64,000 nt of DNA from Acidobacteriota bacterium (GCA_002730525.1 PCAK01000020.1:62001-126000); one strand, 5' to 3'; counted from the stretch's first letter, positions 17,031 to 26,603 are shown. Notes: generated from the sequence alone by a model not told the origin. Translations and numbers: made by a program.

Positions 17031-18275
17031 TCAACGGGTGAAGCCGAACAGTTCGTCGCCCTTGGCTGGCTCGCCGAGGCAATGGCGCGCGAGGATTCTC
17101 GAGGCCAGGAACCCCTGCGCCAGACCGCTGCCGCCGAACCCGAGGGCGAAGGCGTGACGCGGATAGTTCCGGTGCGGCCCGATGTAGGGCAGACCGTCGG
17201 CCGCGGCCGCCACCTGACCGGCCCAGGCGTACTCCGGCTGGATACCGGAGATCGACGGATACAGCACGGACAGCTCGTACATGAGCTGCCCTGTCCGCTG
17301 CACCAGCGCCTTCTCGCGCGATCGCGGATGCGTCGGGGCCTGGTCACCGCCACCGAAGAGGACCCGGTCGTCGCGCGTCCAGCGCAGATAGCGGTACGGC
17401 TGGACGGCGTCCCACAACATCGCCTTCCGACGACCGAGCTCGGCGCGAATGCGGGCCCCGAGGGTCGGTGTGGCCACCGCGTAGGTCTCGACCATTCGGA
17501 AGTGTCGTGCCAGCGGTCGGAACAGCGCGCCGGGCTGACCCGTGGCGACGACAACCTGACCGGCCGTGACGCTGCCGCCCGCCGTCCGCAACTCGACCGA
17601 CCGCCGGCCGGGCCGGATCCGCTCGACCGGCGACCGCTCGTGCACGCGGGCCCCACGCTTGACTGCCGCCGCGGCCAGCCCGACGCAGGCACGCACCGGG
17701 TCGACCTGCGCGTTGCCCGCGACACGGATAGCGCCCTCGGCCCGCACCCGGGCCTCGCGCCATAGCGCATCGCCTTTCAACCAGCGGGCCTCGAGCCCAG
17801 CCTTCTGTCGCACCTGCCACTCGCCGCGCAGCCGCTTCGCCGCCTCGGGCTCCTCGGCGAAGTAGATCGAATCCTGCGTTTCGAGTTGGCACGAGATCTT
17901 CAGCCGCCGGAGGGTCGACACGAACTCCTGCGCGCCACGACGTGTCATCTTCCAGATCGCCCTAGCCGCGCCCAGTCCGTGAGCGTCGAGCGTCTCCTGA
18001 AAATCGACGTCGGGTTCCTGCATGACGAGGGCAGTGCTCGACCCGATGGCTCCGTCGCCGATCCGCCCCGTCTCGAACAGGCCGACCCTCAGACCAGCCA
18101 TCGAGAGCGCGTACGCCGTGGCGCACCCCGCGATACCCCCGCCAACGATCGCCACGTCGACGTCCAGCTGTCCGCGATGCCGCGGATACGTCGGGCGGCG
18201 GCGCGGCTGCCGGTCGGCCCAGTACGACACGCCGTAGCGGATCTTCCCCATCTGCGTCAGCCGATCATTGTACAT
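17031..18275 (-). CDS. FAD-dependent oxidoreductase of the DAO (amine/amino-acid oxidase) family
   Basis: The protein has 414 residues from the first ATG; an ATG 8 codons later is also possible. The dinucleotide-binding motif VAIVGGGIAGCATAYALSMA (about 40-60) and the C-terminal FAD-shielding phrase LPYIGPHRNYPRHAFALGFG are typical of glycine/sarcosine oxidase-like enzymes. YLRWTRDDRVLFGGGDQ is also a DAO family feature. The His/Cys that holds covalent FAD in sarcosine oxidase is not obvious. The gene lies 6 bases upstream of bshB1 and codirectional, so it heads the bacillithiol transcription unit. Whether it acts on a thiol-pathway amine or is just a neighbour cannot be told. Confidence 0.8.
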   Translation of the reverse strand: MYNDRLTQMGKIRYGVSYWADRQPRRRPTYPRHRGQLDVDVAIVGGGIAGCATAYALSMAGLRVGLFETGRIGDGAIGSSTALVMQEPDVDFQETLDAHGLGAARAIWKMTRRGAQEFVSTLRRLKISCQLETQDSIYFAEEPEAAKRLRGEWQVRQKAGLEARWLKGDALWREARVRAEGAIRVAGNAQVDPVRACVGLAAAAVKRGARVHERSPVERIRPGRRSVELRTAGGSVTAGQVVVATGQPGALFRPLARHFRMVETYAVATPTLGARIRAELGRRKAMLWDAVQPYRYLRWTRDDRVLFGGGDQAPTHPRSREKALVQRTGQLMYELSVLYPSISGIQPEYAWAGQVAAAADGLPYIGPHRNYPRHAFALGFGGSGLAQGFLASRILARHCLGEPAKGDELFGFTR

Positions 18276-18282
18276 GGGTCGC

Positions 18283-18309
18283 TTGGACCCCGGCCCGCAG
18301 GACTATACT
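18283..18309 (+). promoter_or_regulatory. Probable promoter of the 18.3-20.5 kb pair
   Basis: TTGGAC (18283-18288), a 15-base spacer and TATACT (18304-18309) precede the ATG at 18329 by 19 bases. The spacer is short, so the -10 is better supported than the -35. Confidence 0.45.
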
Positions 18310-18328
18310 GGCCCTGGGAACCTCCTTC

Positions 18329-19255
18329 ATGCGCACACGGTGGCTGAAACCCGACCCGGCGAGGATCGCCGCTGCGCTGCTCTGCGCCGCGGGGAGCATG
18401 CTCGGAGTCGGCGCGCGCGCACAGGATGCCGCGCCCCTGCCCGACGCCGAGCCGTTCCTCGCCGACGTCCGCGCCAACCTGCAGCTCGACACCGATGTCC
18501 CCGACGGCTACACCTTTCTCGAACGGCGGGTCGAGGCAGACATCAGCTTCTTCGGTGGCGTGAAGGAGGAAGGGCCCAAACTGTATCGCGTCTATCGATC
18601 CGCCGAGCTGGGCATCGCCTACCGCCGACTTCTCGAGGAGGAGGGCGAGCCGCTCTCCGACGAAGAGCTCACGGAGCAAGACCGCCGGCACCGCGCGGAG
18701 CGGCTGAAGGCGGCGCGCGACCGGGCGAGGGAGAGCGAGCGTGACCGGGAGAAGCGCCAGCGCGAGGACGCCGAAGACGCCGAGGAAGAACGCGAGATGA
18801 TGGAGGAGGTCCTCGGCCTGTTCGAGTACCGCCTGGAAGGCCGCGATCGGATCGACGGCCGGTCGACGATCGTCGTCAGCTTCGTGCCGCGTGCTGAGGT
18901 CGATCCGAAAACGCGACCCGGCAAGATCCTCGCGAAGTCGATCGGGCGGGCCTGGGTGAGCGAGGACGACCGTCAGGTGATCCGGATAGAGGCCGAGGCG
19001 ATGAGCGACATCACGATCGGCTGGGGACTGGTCGCACGGCTACACAAGGGGAGCCGCATCGACGTCCGTCGGACCCGGGTCAGCGACCGGTGGCTGCCGG
19101 CCCGCTTCGACTTCACCGGCTCCGGCCGCACGCTCCTGTTCCGAACGTTCGCAGTCGAGTTGACGACCGAGATCGCCGACTACGAGCCGCTCACGGCTGA
19201 CCTGCTGCCCTACGAGCCGATCAAACTGAGCGATGCCGGGACGGGTCCGAGATGA
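18329..19255 (+). CDS. Exported protein of unknown function with a charged coiled-coil insert
   Basis: The protein has 308 residues with a signal peptide ending near residue 33 (GARAQDA). A beta-type domain starts at about 40 and is interrupted by a very highly charged helix (about 108-165, rich in Glu, Arg and Asp) likely to be a coiled coil. It resumes with YRLEGRDRIDGRSTIVVSF and a C-terminal beta region ending TADLLPYEPIK. The phrases about a fitted value (RVEADISFFGG, IRIEAEAMSDITIGWGL) recall LolA/LppX-like shell folds in acidobacterial secreted proteins, but I do not recognise a named family. The gene overlaps the next by ATGA. Confidence 0.65.
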   Translation: MRTRWLKPDPARIAAALLCAAGSMLGVGARAQDAAPLPDAEPFLADVRANLQLDTDVPDGYTFLERRVEADISFFGGVKEEGPKLYRVYRSAELGIAYRRLLEEEGEPLSDEELTEQDRRHRAERLKAARDRARESERDREKRQREDAEDAEEEREMMEEVLGLFEYRLEGRDRIDGRSTIVVSFVPRAEVDPKTRPGKILAKSIGRAWVSEDDRQVIRIEAEAMSDITIGWGLVARLHKGSRIDVRRTRVSDRWLPARFDFTGSGRTLLFRTFAVELTTEIADYEPLTADLLPYEPIKLSDAGTGPR

Positions 19256-20483
19256 CCACGGCAAGGAACCTCGTCTTCGCCCTCGTCGTGCAATGCATCT
19301 TCGTCTCGGCTTGGGTCGCCGTCGAAATCGCGTTGCGGCTCGTCTTCCCAAAGAGTACGCCCGCTGCGATCCAGGCATCGGCGGACGAACTTGCCTACGC
19401 GTTCAACAAGGAGTACCTCGTTTCCCTACGACCCGATGTCAGTAAGACCTACGTCAGGCTCCAGGAAAACGGATGTGACGAGATCCAGTGGAGGACGAAC
19501 GCCGACGGCTTCCGCGGTGCGGAACTGCGAAGGAACCCTGGCACGCGAATCATCGTCTATGGAGACTCCAACACCCAGGCGAGGTTCTCGCACCTTGAGA
19601 AGACATACGTGGTTCGACTAGCCGAACACCTCACCGCGCTTGGTATCGACGACGTCGAGACGATCAACGCAGGGATTATTGGTTTCGGCCCGGACCAAAG
19701 CCTGCTTCGAATGCAACTCAAAGCGAGCTCGTACCAGCCTGACATCGTGATCTTCAGCATCTTCGCCGACAACGATTTCGGAGACATCATCCGAAACCGA
19801 TTGTTCGAGCTGGACGAGCGAGGCGACCTACGCGAGACCACGTTTCAACGGATGCCCGAGGAGCCCAGATTTGCCGGCTATTTCTCGTCCTTGTTGACGG
19901 TGAGAGCAATCCTGCGATTGGCCCGCAGCGTTCGGACCAGTGATCCAGGCGCGCGAACAGAAGACCCGCAGCTTTACTTGCGCTCTCTGCAGACCGCAAC
20001 GGAGGAGGAGTTTGCGGCGTGCGCCGCCGGGTCTACGCGCCGTCACACAGTCTTCGGCGATCACTACGACGTCGACTTGGCCTTGGATCCCACTCTCGAA
20101 TCCTCGAAGACGAAGGCTCGACTCATGGAGGCAGTTCTCCAGAGAGCGCATCGCTTCGCCGCTACGAAAGGAATGCTATTCCTCGTGGTCATCCAACCGT
20201 CCGTTATTGACTTGACGCAAAGCAATGCGATTCTCGGCTATCCGTTCTTCAAGGGTGGCCACGTTACAGGACCACGAATCTGACGGATGCAGTCGAGGCG
20301 GCCTGCAAGAAACACGGGATACCGTTCGTCAATCTCTTCGACCCCTTTGATCGCAACGATCCGGAAACCCTCTTCTTTCGTGGCTGGAACGATCATTGGA
20401 ACGACCGAGGCCAAGACTTGGCCGCTGAAGAGACCGCCTCGTACATCGCATTCCGTCTCTTGGCGCACACAGATGCTCAGTAG
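19252..20483 (+). pseudogene. SGNH/GDSL hydrolase, split by a frameshift near the C-terminus
   Basis: The open frame from 19252 gives 343 residues: an N-terminal membrane anchor, RIIVYGDSNTQARFSHLE with the GDSN nucleophile block, INAGIIGFGPDQSL, and FSIFADNDFGDI with the block III Asn. It stops at 20281-20283. The missing end is in the -1 frame from about 20259: NLTDAVEAACKKHGIPFVNL, then FFRGWNDHWNDRGQ with the catalytic D-x-x-H, ending at 20483. One base was therefore lost near 20240-20262, by mutation or sequencing error. Base and codon use are visibly less GC-rich than in the neighbours, which suggests recent transfer. Relatives act as O-acyl hydrolases or transferases on surface polysaccharide. 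Confidence 0.75.
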
Positions 20484-20500
20484 ACGATTCTCGATGTGGT

Positions 20501-22609
20501 TCAGCGCTCGACGATCTCGATCCGCTCGATCACGTCTCCCTCGAGGATCGCATCCACGACGTCCAGGCCGCGGGTGACGTGTGCGAAGACGGTGTAGTTG
20601 TGATCGAGGCGCGGGTTGTCCACTAGATTCACGAAGAGTTGCGCGTCGCCCGTGTCACGGCCCCGAGTGGAAATGCCGACCGCGCCCCGCACGTGCGGGC
20701 GCAACGCCAGTTCGTCGCGCATGTAGGCCCCGTCGCCCATGAATTCGTTCGCCCCGGGGCTGCCACCCTGGATGACGAAGTTCGGCACGACGCGATGGAA
20801 GGTCAACCCGTCGTAGTAGCCACTCCGCGCGAGGCGGGCAAAGCGCTCGACCGTCGCGGGCGCGTCCTCAGGAAAGAGTTCGAGCTCGAACTCGACGCCG
20901 TTCGACATCCGAACGCGGGCCGCTGACAGGCCGAGTGCGTCGGCGAGCGACGGCGTCGGGCCGGTCCGCAAGCGCGTCGTGCGCGCAGCGGCCGGCCGAC
21001 CGGTCCACGCCGACAGCGCCTCGGCCGCCGCCGCGGCCACGCGCGGATCGAAGTCCTCGAGGTACAACCGCATGACGCCCGCATTGCGGCGCGATCCCAG
21101 CTCCCGCAGCCGTGTCACAATCGCGACCCGGGGATCGCGCGACGTGTCGCGATCCGTCTCGGTGAGCCGGGCCAGCGTCGCGAGCAAGGCGGTCGGCGCC
21201 CGCCGATCCGGGCTGCCCGCGAGCAGACCGGCGGCCGTGCGCAACAGTCCGTAGTCGTCGCCCGCCAGCGCCTCCAGCAATAGCCCGTCGGCGGCGTGGC
21301 CTCGGAGCGCCACCGCGCCGCGCAGGGCTGCGCTCCTGACGTTCGCGTTCGCATCTCCGGCCAGCGTATCGAGCGCCGCCGCACCCCGCTCACTCATTTC
21401 CGCCGCGGCGCGGGCGGCATACATCCGCACCTGCCAGATCGCATGCTCGACGAACCGAGGCAGCAGGGCGTTCGCGCGGGCCGGATCGAGCGCGGCAAGC
21501 GTCACCAGGGCGTGGGCCGGCTGGTGCCAGTCGCCGGTGTCATCGAGCCTCCCGGCCACACCCGCCATCCACGTCGCCAGTGACCGGCGCCCCGCGCACT
21601 CCCCGGCGAGCAGATCCAGCGCGCGGAGCACGAGGTGCGGGTTGGCATCGTCGAGCATGGTCGCCAGGGGTCCGCAGTCGGCACCGGCGCCCAACTGAGC
21701 CTGGGCGCCCAGCGCTTCGAGGCGCACCATGAACGAGCCGTCGGCCAGGGCGCGCGCGATCAACGGTTCGCGCCCGGGCAGGTCCGCGGTCGTGCGCAAG
21801 GCCAGGGCGGCCAGCCGGCGCAGCTGCAGGTCGGGGTCGCCGAGTACCGCCTCGATGATCGTCGACGTGACGGCATCCGCGCCGATCAGCGTGGACAGGG
21901 CGAGCCGCCGGGTCCGTGCCGCCGTCTCGTTTGCTTCGTTGGCCCCGCCGGTCCCTCCGGCCCCTCGGGCCAATGCCGCGGCCGTCAGCCGGGCGAGCGT
22001 GCCGTCCGCCAGCGGCCCGTGTTCACCCTGCAGACGGCCCAGGGCCTCCAGTCCACCCACGGCGCCGAGGCGCACAACCGGCTCGGTCGACGCCGCCAGG
22101 ATGGCGAGCGCCGTTTCGACACGTCGCACCGTCGCGGCATCCCGATACGGCAGACGGCCGAGTGTCCGGGCCGCGGTGCCGCGTACGGTCGGTTCGCGCT
22201 CGCGCTCGAGCCGGACCAGCAGCGCGGCCACGAAGGCCGACGGATCACCGTCTCGCTGCAGGCTCTGGCCAAGCGCGTTGGCGGCCTCGGCGCGCACGGC
22301 GGGAGCATCGGCATCGAGCGACGCCGCGATCCGCTCGCTCAGATCGGCGCGTTCCAGCCGCCCGAGCGCCCGCAAGGCGATCCGCCGGATCTCGTCATCC
22401 GGGCTCCCGACGCCCGCGAGCAGCGTCGCCAGGTCGGCCGGATCGGCCGCACGCGAATCCTCGGCGGCCAGCATCGCCTGACGGAACGCGAGCGGGTCGT
22501 CAGCCGCGGATTGTGCGGTGGCGTCGACCGCCCAGGCGCTCGCCAGCGCGAGGCCGACGATGGCCATCGCCGGCATGCGCCCGGCTCGCGAAGAGTGGTT
22601 GGCGGTCAC
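20501..22609 (-). CDS. Exported HEAT-repeat protein with C-terminal cyclophilin-type peptidyl-prolyl isomerase
   Basis: The protein has 702 residues. A signal peptide (to about residue 33) is followed by some 500 residues of HEAT-type alpha repeats (IRRIALRALGRL, VRAEAANALGQSL, VRGTAARTLGRL, VRLEALGAQAQLG and others). Residues about 555-702 form a cyclophilin domain: FHRVVPNFVIQGGSPG, MRDELALRPHVRGAVGIS, DAQLFVNLVDNPRLDHNYTV and VFAHVTRGLDVVDAI. The core FxxxxP...Q-G-G and FVN residues are kept, so it should catalyse Pro isomerisation in the periplasm, with the HEAT part as a docking scaffold. The GTG start overlaps the stop of the DPP III gene; an ATG 11 codons later is the alternative. Confidence 0.88.
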   Translation of the reverse strand: MTANHSSRAGRMPAMAIVGLALASAWAVDATAQSAADDPLAFRQAMLAAEDSRAADPADLATLLAGVGSPDDEIRRIALRALGRLERADLSERIAASLDADAPAVRAEAANALGQSLQRDGDPSAFVAALLVRLEREREPTVRGTAARTLGRLPYRDAATVRRVETALAILAASTEPVVRLGAVGGLEALGRLQGEHGPLADGTLARLTAAALARGAGGTGGANEANETAARTRRLALSTLIGADAVTSTIIEAVLGDPDLQLRRLAALALRTTADLPGREPLIARALADGSFMVRLEALGAQAQLGAGADCGPLATMLDDANPHLVLRALDLLAGECAGRRSLATWMAGVAGRLDDTGDWHQPAHALVTLAALDPARANALLPRFVEHAIWQVRMYAARAAAEMSERGAAALDTLAGDANANVRSAALRGAVALRGHAADGLLLEALAGDDYGLLRTAAGLLAGSPDRRAPTALLATLARLTETDRDTSRDPRVAIVTRLRELGSRRNAGVMRLYLEDFDPRVAAAAAEALSAWTGRPAAARTTRLRTGPTPSLADALGLSAARVRMSNGVEFELELFPEDAPATVERFARLARSGYYDGLTFHRVVPNFVIQGGSPGANEFMGDGAYMRDELALRPHVRGAVGISTRGRDTGDAQLFVNLVDNPRLDHNYTVFAHVTRGLDVVDAILEGDVIERIEIVER

Positions 22610-24678
22610 GGCAGGTTGCCCGAGTACTCGAGCATCTGCGTCATGAGGTCGTTCGGGTAGGAGATCGTGACATCGGTGATCGCGCCGTCCGCGCCGATCA
22701 CCGCGTCGAGCTTCGGCTGCACGAACCCTGAATACGACGGCAGGTCGAGCGCATCGACCCGCTCGACAACCTGGTCGCGCAGCGCCGACTCGAAATGGAT
22801 GCCGTGCGATTCGAACAACTGCTTCGCGGCGTCGTAGTCGCCTTCCGACTTGATCCGCTGAACCTCCGCCAGCAGCCGCCCCACGCCCTCACGAAACGCC
22901 GACGCGTCTCTCATCACATAAAACGTCTTGCCGTCGCGCTCGCGTTCCTCGATGGCGTTCGTGTTGTCCATCAGCCAGCGGACGATCATCTGCCGGTTCC
23001 GCATATGATCTTCTTCGAGCTGCGTCCCCTCGCGCACGCGGCGCAACTGCACGATGGCATTACGCGTGTAGCCCTCGTACTCGGCCAGCACGATCTCGTC
23101 GTGACTCTCGGCCGGCACGAGGCCCAGCTCGGCCAGCTTCGGATCGGGAAGAAAGTACAGCGCCACCAGATCGGCTCGGCTCTCCTCGAGCGCCGAGTAC
23201 TGCTCGTTCAGCGCGGCTTGCGGGTTCCCGTCCAGATGGTCCGCCAGCCTGCCCGAGGCGTGCCCGATCACTTCGTGCATGTTCGTCGTCAACTCGCCCG
23301 CGAAGCTGCTCCAGCGCTCGGCGCGCGCGACCTCCTCGGGTGTCCAGGCGAACTCTGTGCGAAACTCGGCCGGCATCGAGCGGTCATAGGTCACGACGAC
23401 ATTCGATAGTGAGACGGACTTGCTGCCGTGCTCCTCCCGCACCGCCTGGTCGTTCGGCAGGTTGATGCCGATTGGCGTGACCGGCCCTGACTCGCCCGTC
23501 TCGATGACGACGTCGATGGCGTTGGCGGTGATTCCGCGGACCCCCTCCTTGCGGTACTGCGGCTCCCACGGCATCCGGTCCTCGAACCACTGGGCGTTCT
23601 CGGCGAGGGTCCGGATGGCTTCGGTCTTTTCCCGGTTGACGTAGTAGACCAGCGCCTCCCACGCTCCCTTCGCGCCGCGCGCGTCCATGTAGACCTCGAT
23701 GAAGCCGTTGATCGTGTCGACGGGCGATGCATCGTCCCGCACCCAGGCGATGTCGTACGCCTCACGATCGGCCGCCTCGCCGGTCTGGTAGAAGCGGATC
23801 AGCGCGCGGAGCGCCTCGGCCATCGGCGCGGTCGCATAGGGCACCGCGGCCTCCAGATGACCGACGATCTCGGCGATCGGCTGGCCGTACTTGCCGTCAA
23901 TCTTGTAGACCTCCTCGACGAGCCGACCGTCGCGCTTGACGAGCCGTGAATTCAGCGCGTACTGCTCGGTGAACCCCTCGAAATCGTCCATGGTGACGTC
24001 GACATACAGGTTGTTCGCGCTCGCCGCCAGAATGTCCTGGCCCGCGCCCGGGGTCTTGCTCGTCACGCTCGGATCGACCGAGGCGTCGAAGAACAGCGGC
24101 GCCATACGCGCCAGCATCGCATCGAGCGTTTCGCCGTCGCGGATCGGAAACGCGGCGCCCGAGGCGGCCGCTGCATGCGCGGCCGCCGCGAAGGCCTCGG
24201 GGCTACTCGTGAGGACGAACTTGCGCGCGGTGAGGTTGTTGTAGGGACCGGTATTGATCCAGAAGAGCTTCGTATAGTGCTCGACCTCGGCCCGCGTCTC
24301 CGGGTCCACGCCGTCCGCATGGGTCAGGATCTGCTCGAGCACCTCGCGCATGTCGAGGTTGTGCATGTAGCGCTGGTCGTAGAAGATGTCGCGTCCGGCG
24401 AGCGCCGCCCGGTAGAGGTGATAGACGAGAATCTTCTGATCGAGCGGCAGTGCGTCGAACCCGTCGGCGTACAGCTGGACGACCGCGGCCTCGCCGACAC
24501 GTTCCAACAGATACGGCCGGTCCACCGCCCGATCCACCGCAGGCGCTTGGTCCGGCGAGCGGCTGACTCCACCACCACACGCCGCCACGCTTCCCACACT
24601 CAACCCGAGCACCACCATCGTCACTCCTCGCCGCATCATGAAGCCCGTTCGACGGCCCCGGCGCCGCGCCACTATCAT
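22606..24678 (-). CDS. Lipoprotein dipeptidyl-peptidase III-like zinc protease (M49)
   Basis: The protein has 690 residues. A lipobox VAAC (Cys34) follows a basic, hydrophobic signal, so the mature enzyme is lipid-anchored outside the cytoplasm. The zinc motif HEVIGH is at 468-473 with EESRAD at 498-503. M49 enzymes use HExxGH and EExRAE/D in exactly this spacing, and the flanking GELTTNMHEVIGHASG is family-like. M49 enzymes cut dipeptides from peptide N-termini. The ATG overlaps the stop of the upstream gene (ATGA), and its own stop overlaps the HEAT/cyclophilin gene, so all three form one coupled unit: exported protein, peptidase, foldase. Confidence 0.9.
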   Translation of the reverse strand: MIVARRRGRRTGFMMRRGVTMVVLGLSVGSVAACGGGVSRSPDQAPAVDRAVDRPYLLERVGEAAVVQLYADGFDALPLDQKILVYHLYRAALAGRDIFYDQRYMHNLDMREVLEQILTHADGVDPETRAEVEHYTKLFWINTGPYNNLTARKFVLTSSPEAFAAAAHAAAASGAAFPIRDGETLDAMLARMAPLFFDASVDPSVTSKTPGAGQDILAASANNLYVDVTMDDFEGFTEQYALNSRLVKRDGRLVEEVYKIDGKYGQPIAEIVGHLEAAVPYATAPMAEALRALIRFYQTGEAADREAYDIAWVRDDASPVDTINGFIEVYMDARGAKGAWEALVYYVNREKTEAIRTLAENAQWFEDRMPWEPQYRKEGVRGITANAIDVVIETGESGPVTPIGINLPNDQAVREEHGSKSVSLSNVVVTYDRSMPAEFRTEFAWTPEEVARAERWSSFAGELTTNMHEVIGHASGRLADHLDGNPQAALNEQYSALEESRADLVALYFLPDPKLAELGLVPAESHDEIVLAEYEGYTRNAIVQLRRVREGTQLEEDHMRNRQMIVRWLMDNTNAIEERERDGKTFYVMRDASAFREGVGRLLAEVQRIKSEGDYDAAKQLFESHGIHFESALRDQVVERVDALDLPSYSGFVQPKLDAVIGADGAITDVTISYPNDLMTQMLEYSGNLP

Positions 24679-25523
24679 CGGGGGACCCGCACGGATTCCT
24701 CGGTCTGCACGCCGAACTGCCTGAAATTCGAATATGTGGCCGTGGCCTCGATGCGATCGGCGCGCGAGCGACGTGGCCGCTCGTAGACTTCGTGCATCGA
24801 CTCAGGGACCCACAAGGTCAGGGCTGCGTCCTTGCGGTAGTCGACCGTAATCGTCGTCAAGATCTCGCTGCGCGACGTGCCCAGGATCAACTCGCTCCGC
24901 AACGTCTGCCCGGTTTGCACGTCGAGCCAGAATCGCCCCCGCGCGAAGGTGTCGCCGCCCCGGCTCTGGACGAACGTCGGCCGCGTCTGCTCGCTGTATC
25001 CGACGATCCAGGCCGACCGCCCGTCGACCGTCACCTCGCCGAGATGCTCGAAGTCGAACCGGTGCTGGTTGAGCGGGTGCAGAAAGGCCAAAGCGATGGT
25101 CGGGAGGTTGACCGTTCGCACCAGGTCCCCAATGTTGTAGCGTGCGCTTTCCAGCGCGATGGTCGTCGCCTGCTCGACCGCGGGGCGCGCGTCCCCGAGA
25201 AACAGCTCCTGCAGCCGTGCGTCGCGGTCGCGCACCGGCTCGCCGTCAACCTCGAAGACATCGCGAAAGCCGAGCCACGAGACTGCGCCGGGCAACTGGA
25301 TGAACAGCATGTCGGACCGCAACTGACGCTCCCCACGCGGGCTGCCGTCGAATCGAACGATCCGCTGCTCGTAGCTCTCCTCGGTCACGGCATTCGAGAA
25401 GACTTGCTCGTAGGCGATGACGGACTGGTTCGCGCGGAACAGCAGTTCGTCGAGCGTCAGCGGCTGGGCCGACGCTGCCGACGCGACCGATGCGATGGCG
25501 ATGCCCGTCAGGAAGGTCTTCAT
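24675..25523 (-). CDS. Exported protein, paralogue of the one at 57742-58716
   Basis: The protein has 282 residues with a signal peptide (MKTFLTGIAIASVASAASAQ). The mature part aligns along its length with the 57.7-kb protein: LFIQLPGAVSWLGFRDVFEV against LVFSPPEDGRWLVFRDVITV; DGEPVRDRDARLQELFLGD against DGKPVPDRDQGLADLFRET; SARYNIGDLVRTVNLPTIAL against SARYNIGFITRDLNLPTMVL; and a YSNFRQF/YSNFRSF end. The family has no name I recognise; it is a beta-rich exported domain seen in Acidobacteria. This copy is the first gene of the operon with the M49 peptidase and the HEAT/cyclophilin. Confidence 0.75.
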   Translation of the reverse strand: MKTFLTGIAIASVASAASAQPLTLDELLFRANQSVIAYEQVFSNAVTEESYEQRIVRFDGSPRGERQLRSDMLFIQLPGAVSWLGFRDVFEVDGEPVRDRDARLQELFLGDARPAVEQATTIALESARYNIGDLVRTVNLPTIALAFLHPLNQHRFDFEHLGEVTVDGRSAWIVGYSEQTRPTFVQSRGGDTFARGRFWLDVQTGQTLRSELILGTSRSEILTTITVDYRKDAALTLWVPESMHEVYERPRRSRADRIEATATYSNFRQFGVQTEESVRVPR

Positions 25524-25621
25524 CCGTCCGCAACCTGCTGTGGCCGCCCGATGCTCGGGCGAAGTCAGGCAGGAAGATTCAATGTGGAAATGTATCAGAG
25601 ATCGACGACGATCCTCAGACT

Positions 25622-26599
25622 TCAGGCGAACAGGTTCACCTGGCCGCCCGTATGCCAGAACAGGACCGTCTGGTCGTCTCGAAACCGTCCCGCCCTGACG
25701 TAGGAGACCAGCGCCGCCATCGCCTTGGCGGTGTAGGTGGGGTCAAGCAGGATGGCGTCTCGACGCGCCAGCAGGTCGATCGCCTCGCGAGAGGCCTCGG
25801 TGGGAATTCCGTAGCCGTCCCCGACGAACGCATCGTCGACCTCGGACGCGGGCCCGGCCGACAGCGACCCCGGTGCCAGGCGGAGGGTCAACTCGATTCC
25901 ATCAATCAGGGCACCGACCGTTCGGTGCAGCGCCTCGGCCGAATCGTCCGGGCTCACCCCGATGACGCGAGTACGCAGTGCGTACAGCCGGCACCCCGCG
26001 ACGAGGCCCGCCTGGGTGCCGCCCGACGAGCTGGCGTGGACGATGACATCGGGTGCCGGCATCTGATCCACCAACTCCGCCACCGCGCGGACGTAGCCCA
26101 GCGCGCCAAGTGGGGTGGACGCGCCGACGGGGATCACGTGTGGACGACGACCCGTCGCCGTCAGCCGGACTGCGGCCGCGGCCATGGCGGTCGATCGTTC
26201 GTCGCGCGACGCCACATACTGCACCTCGGCACCGAACAGCCGATCGAGCAGCGCGTTCGCCGATGGTGTTTCCGGGGGCTCGCCGTTCGCGACGATCAGG
26301 CAGTTCATCCCATGGCGCGCCGCCACCGCCGCGGTGACGCGGGCGTGGTTCGACTGCACCCCGCCTGCCGTGATCAGTGTGTCTGCACTCTCGCTGAGCG
26401 CGCGGGCGGCCACCAACTCCAGCTTGCGAACCTTGTTGCCCCCGAAGCCGAACGCGATCGCGTCGTCGCGTTTCACGAAGATCCTCGGGCCGCCGCCCAG
26501 CGCCGCGCGCAGGCCGCAGAGCTCCTCGACCGGTGTCGGATAGTGCCCGAGCGAGAGCGCGGGCACGGCGGCTAGGGTAGGAATCGGATCGGTGGACAT
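25622..26599 (-). CDS. PLP-dependent D-cysteine desulfhydrase / ACC deaminase family enzyme
   Basis: The protein has 325 residues from the ATG at 26599. It is a fold-type II PLP enzyme: RIFVKRDDAIAFGFGGNKVR supplies the Schiff-base Lys in GGNK, GGVQSNHARVTAA binds the carboxylate, and HASSSGGTQAGLVAG is the phosphate loop. The combination G-x-G-G-N-K-x-R-K-L and QSNHAR is typical of D-cysteine desulfhydrase (DcyD) and 1-aminocyclopropane-1-carboxylate deaminase; sequence alone does not tell which, and pyruvate plus ammonia is a product of either. A nitroreductase remnant lies just upstream on the same strand. Confidence 0.85.
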   Translation of the reverse strand: MSTDPIPTLAAVPALSLGHYPTPVEELCGLRAALGGGPRIFVKRDDAIAFGFGGNKVRKLELVAARALSESADTLITAGGVQSNHARVTAAVAARHGMNCLIVANGEPPETPSANALLDRLFGAEVQYVASRDERSTAMAAAAVRLTATGRRPHVIPVGASTPLGALGYVRAVAELVDQMPAPDVIVHASSSGGTQAGLVAGCRLYALRTRVIGVSPDDSAEALHRTVGALIDGIELTLRLAPGSLSAGPASEVDDAFVGDGYGIPTEASREAIDLLARRDAILLDPTYTAKAMAALVSYVRAGRFRDDQTVLFWHTGGQVNLFA

Positions 26600-26603
26600 C
26601 GCG

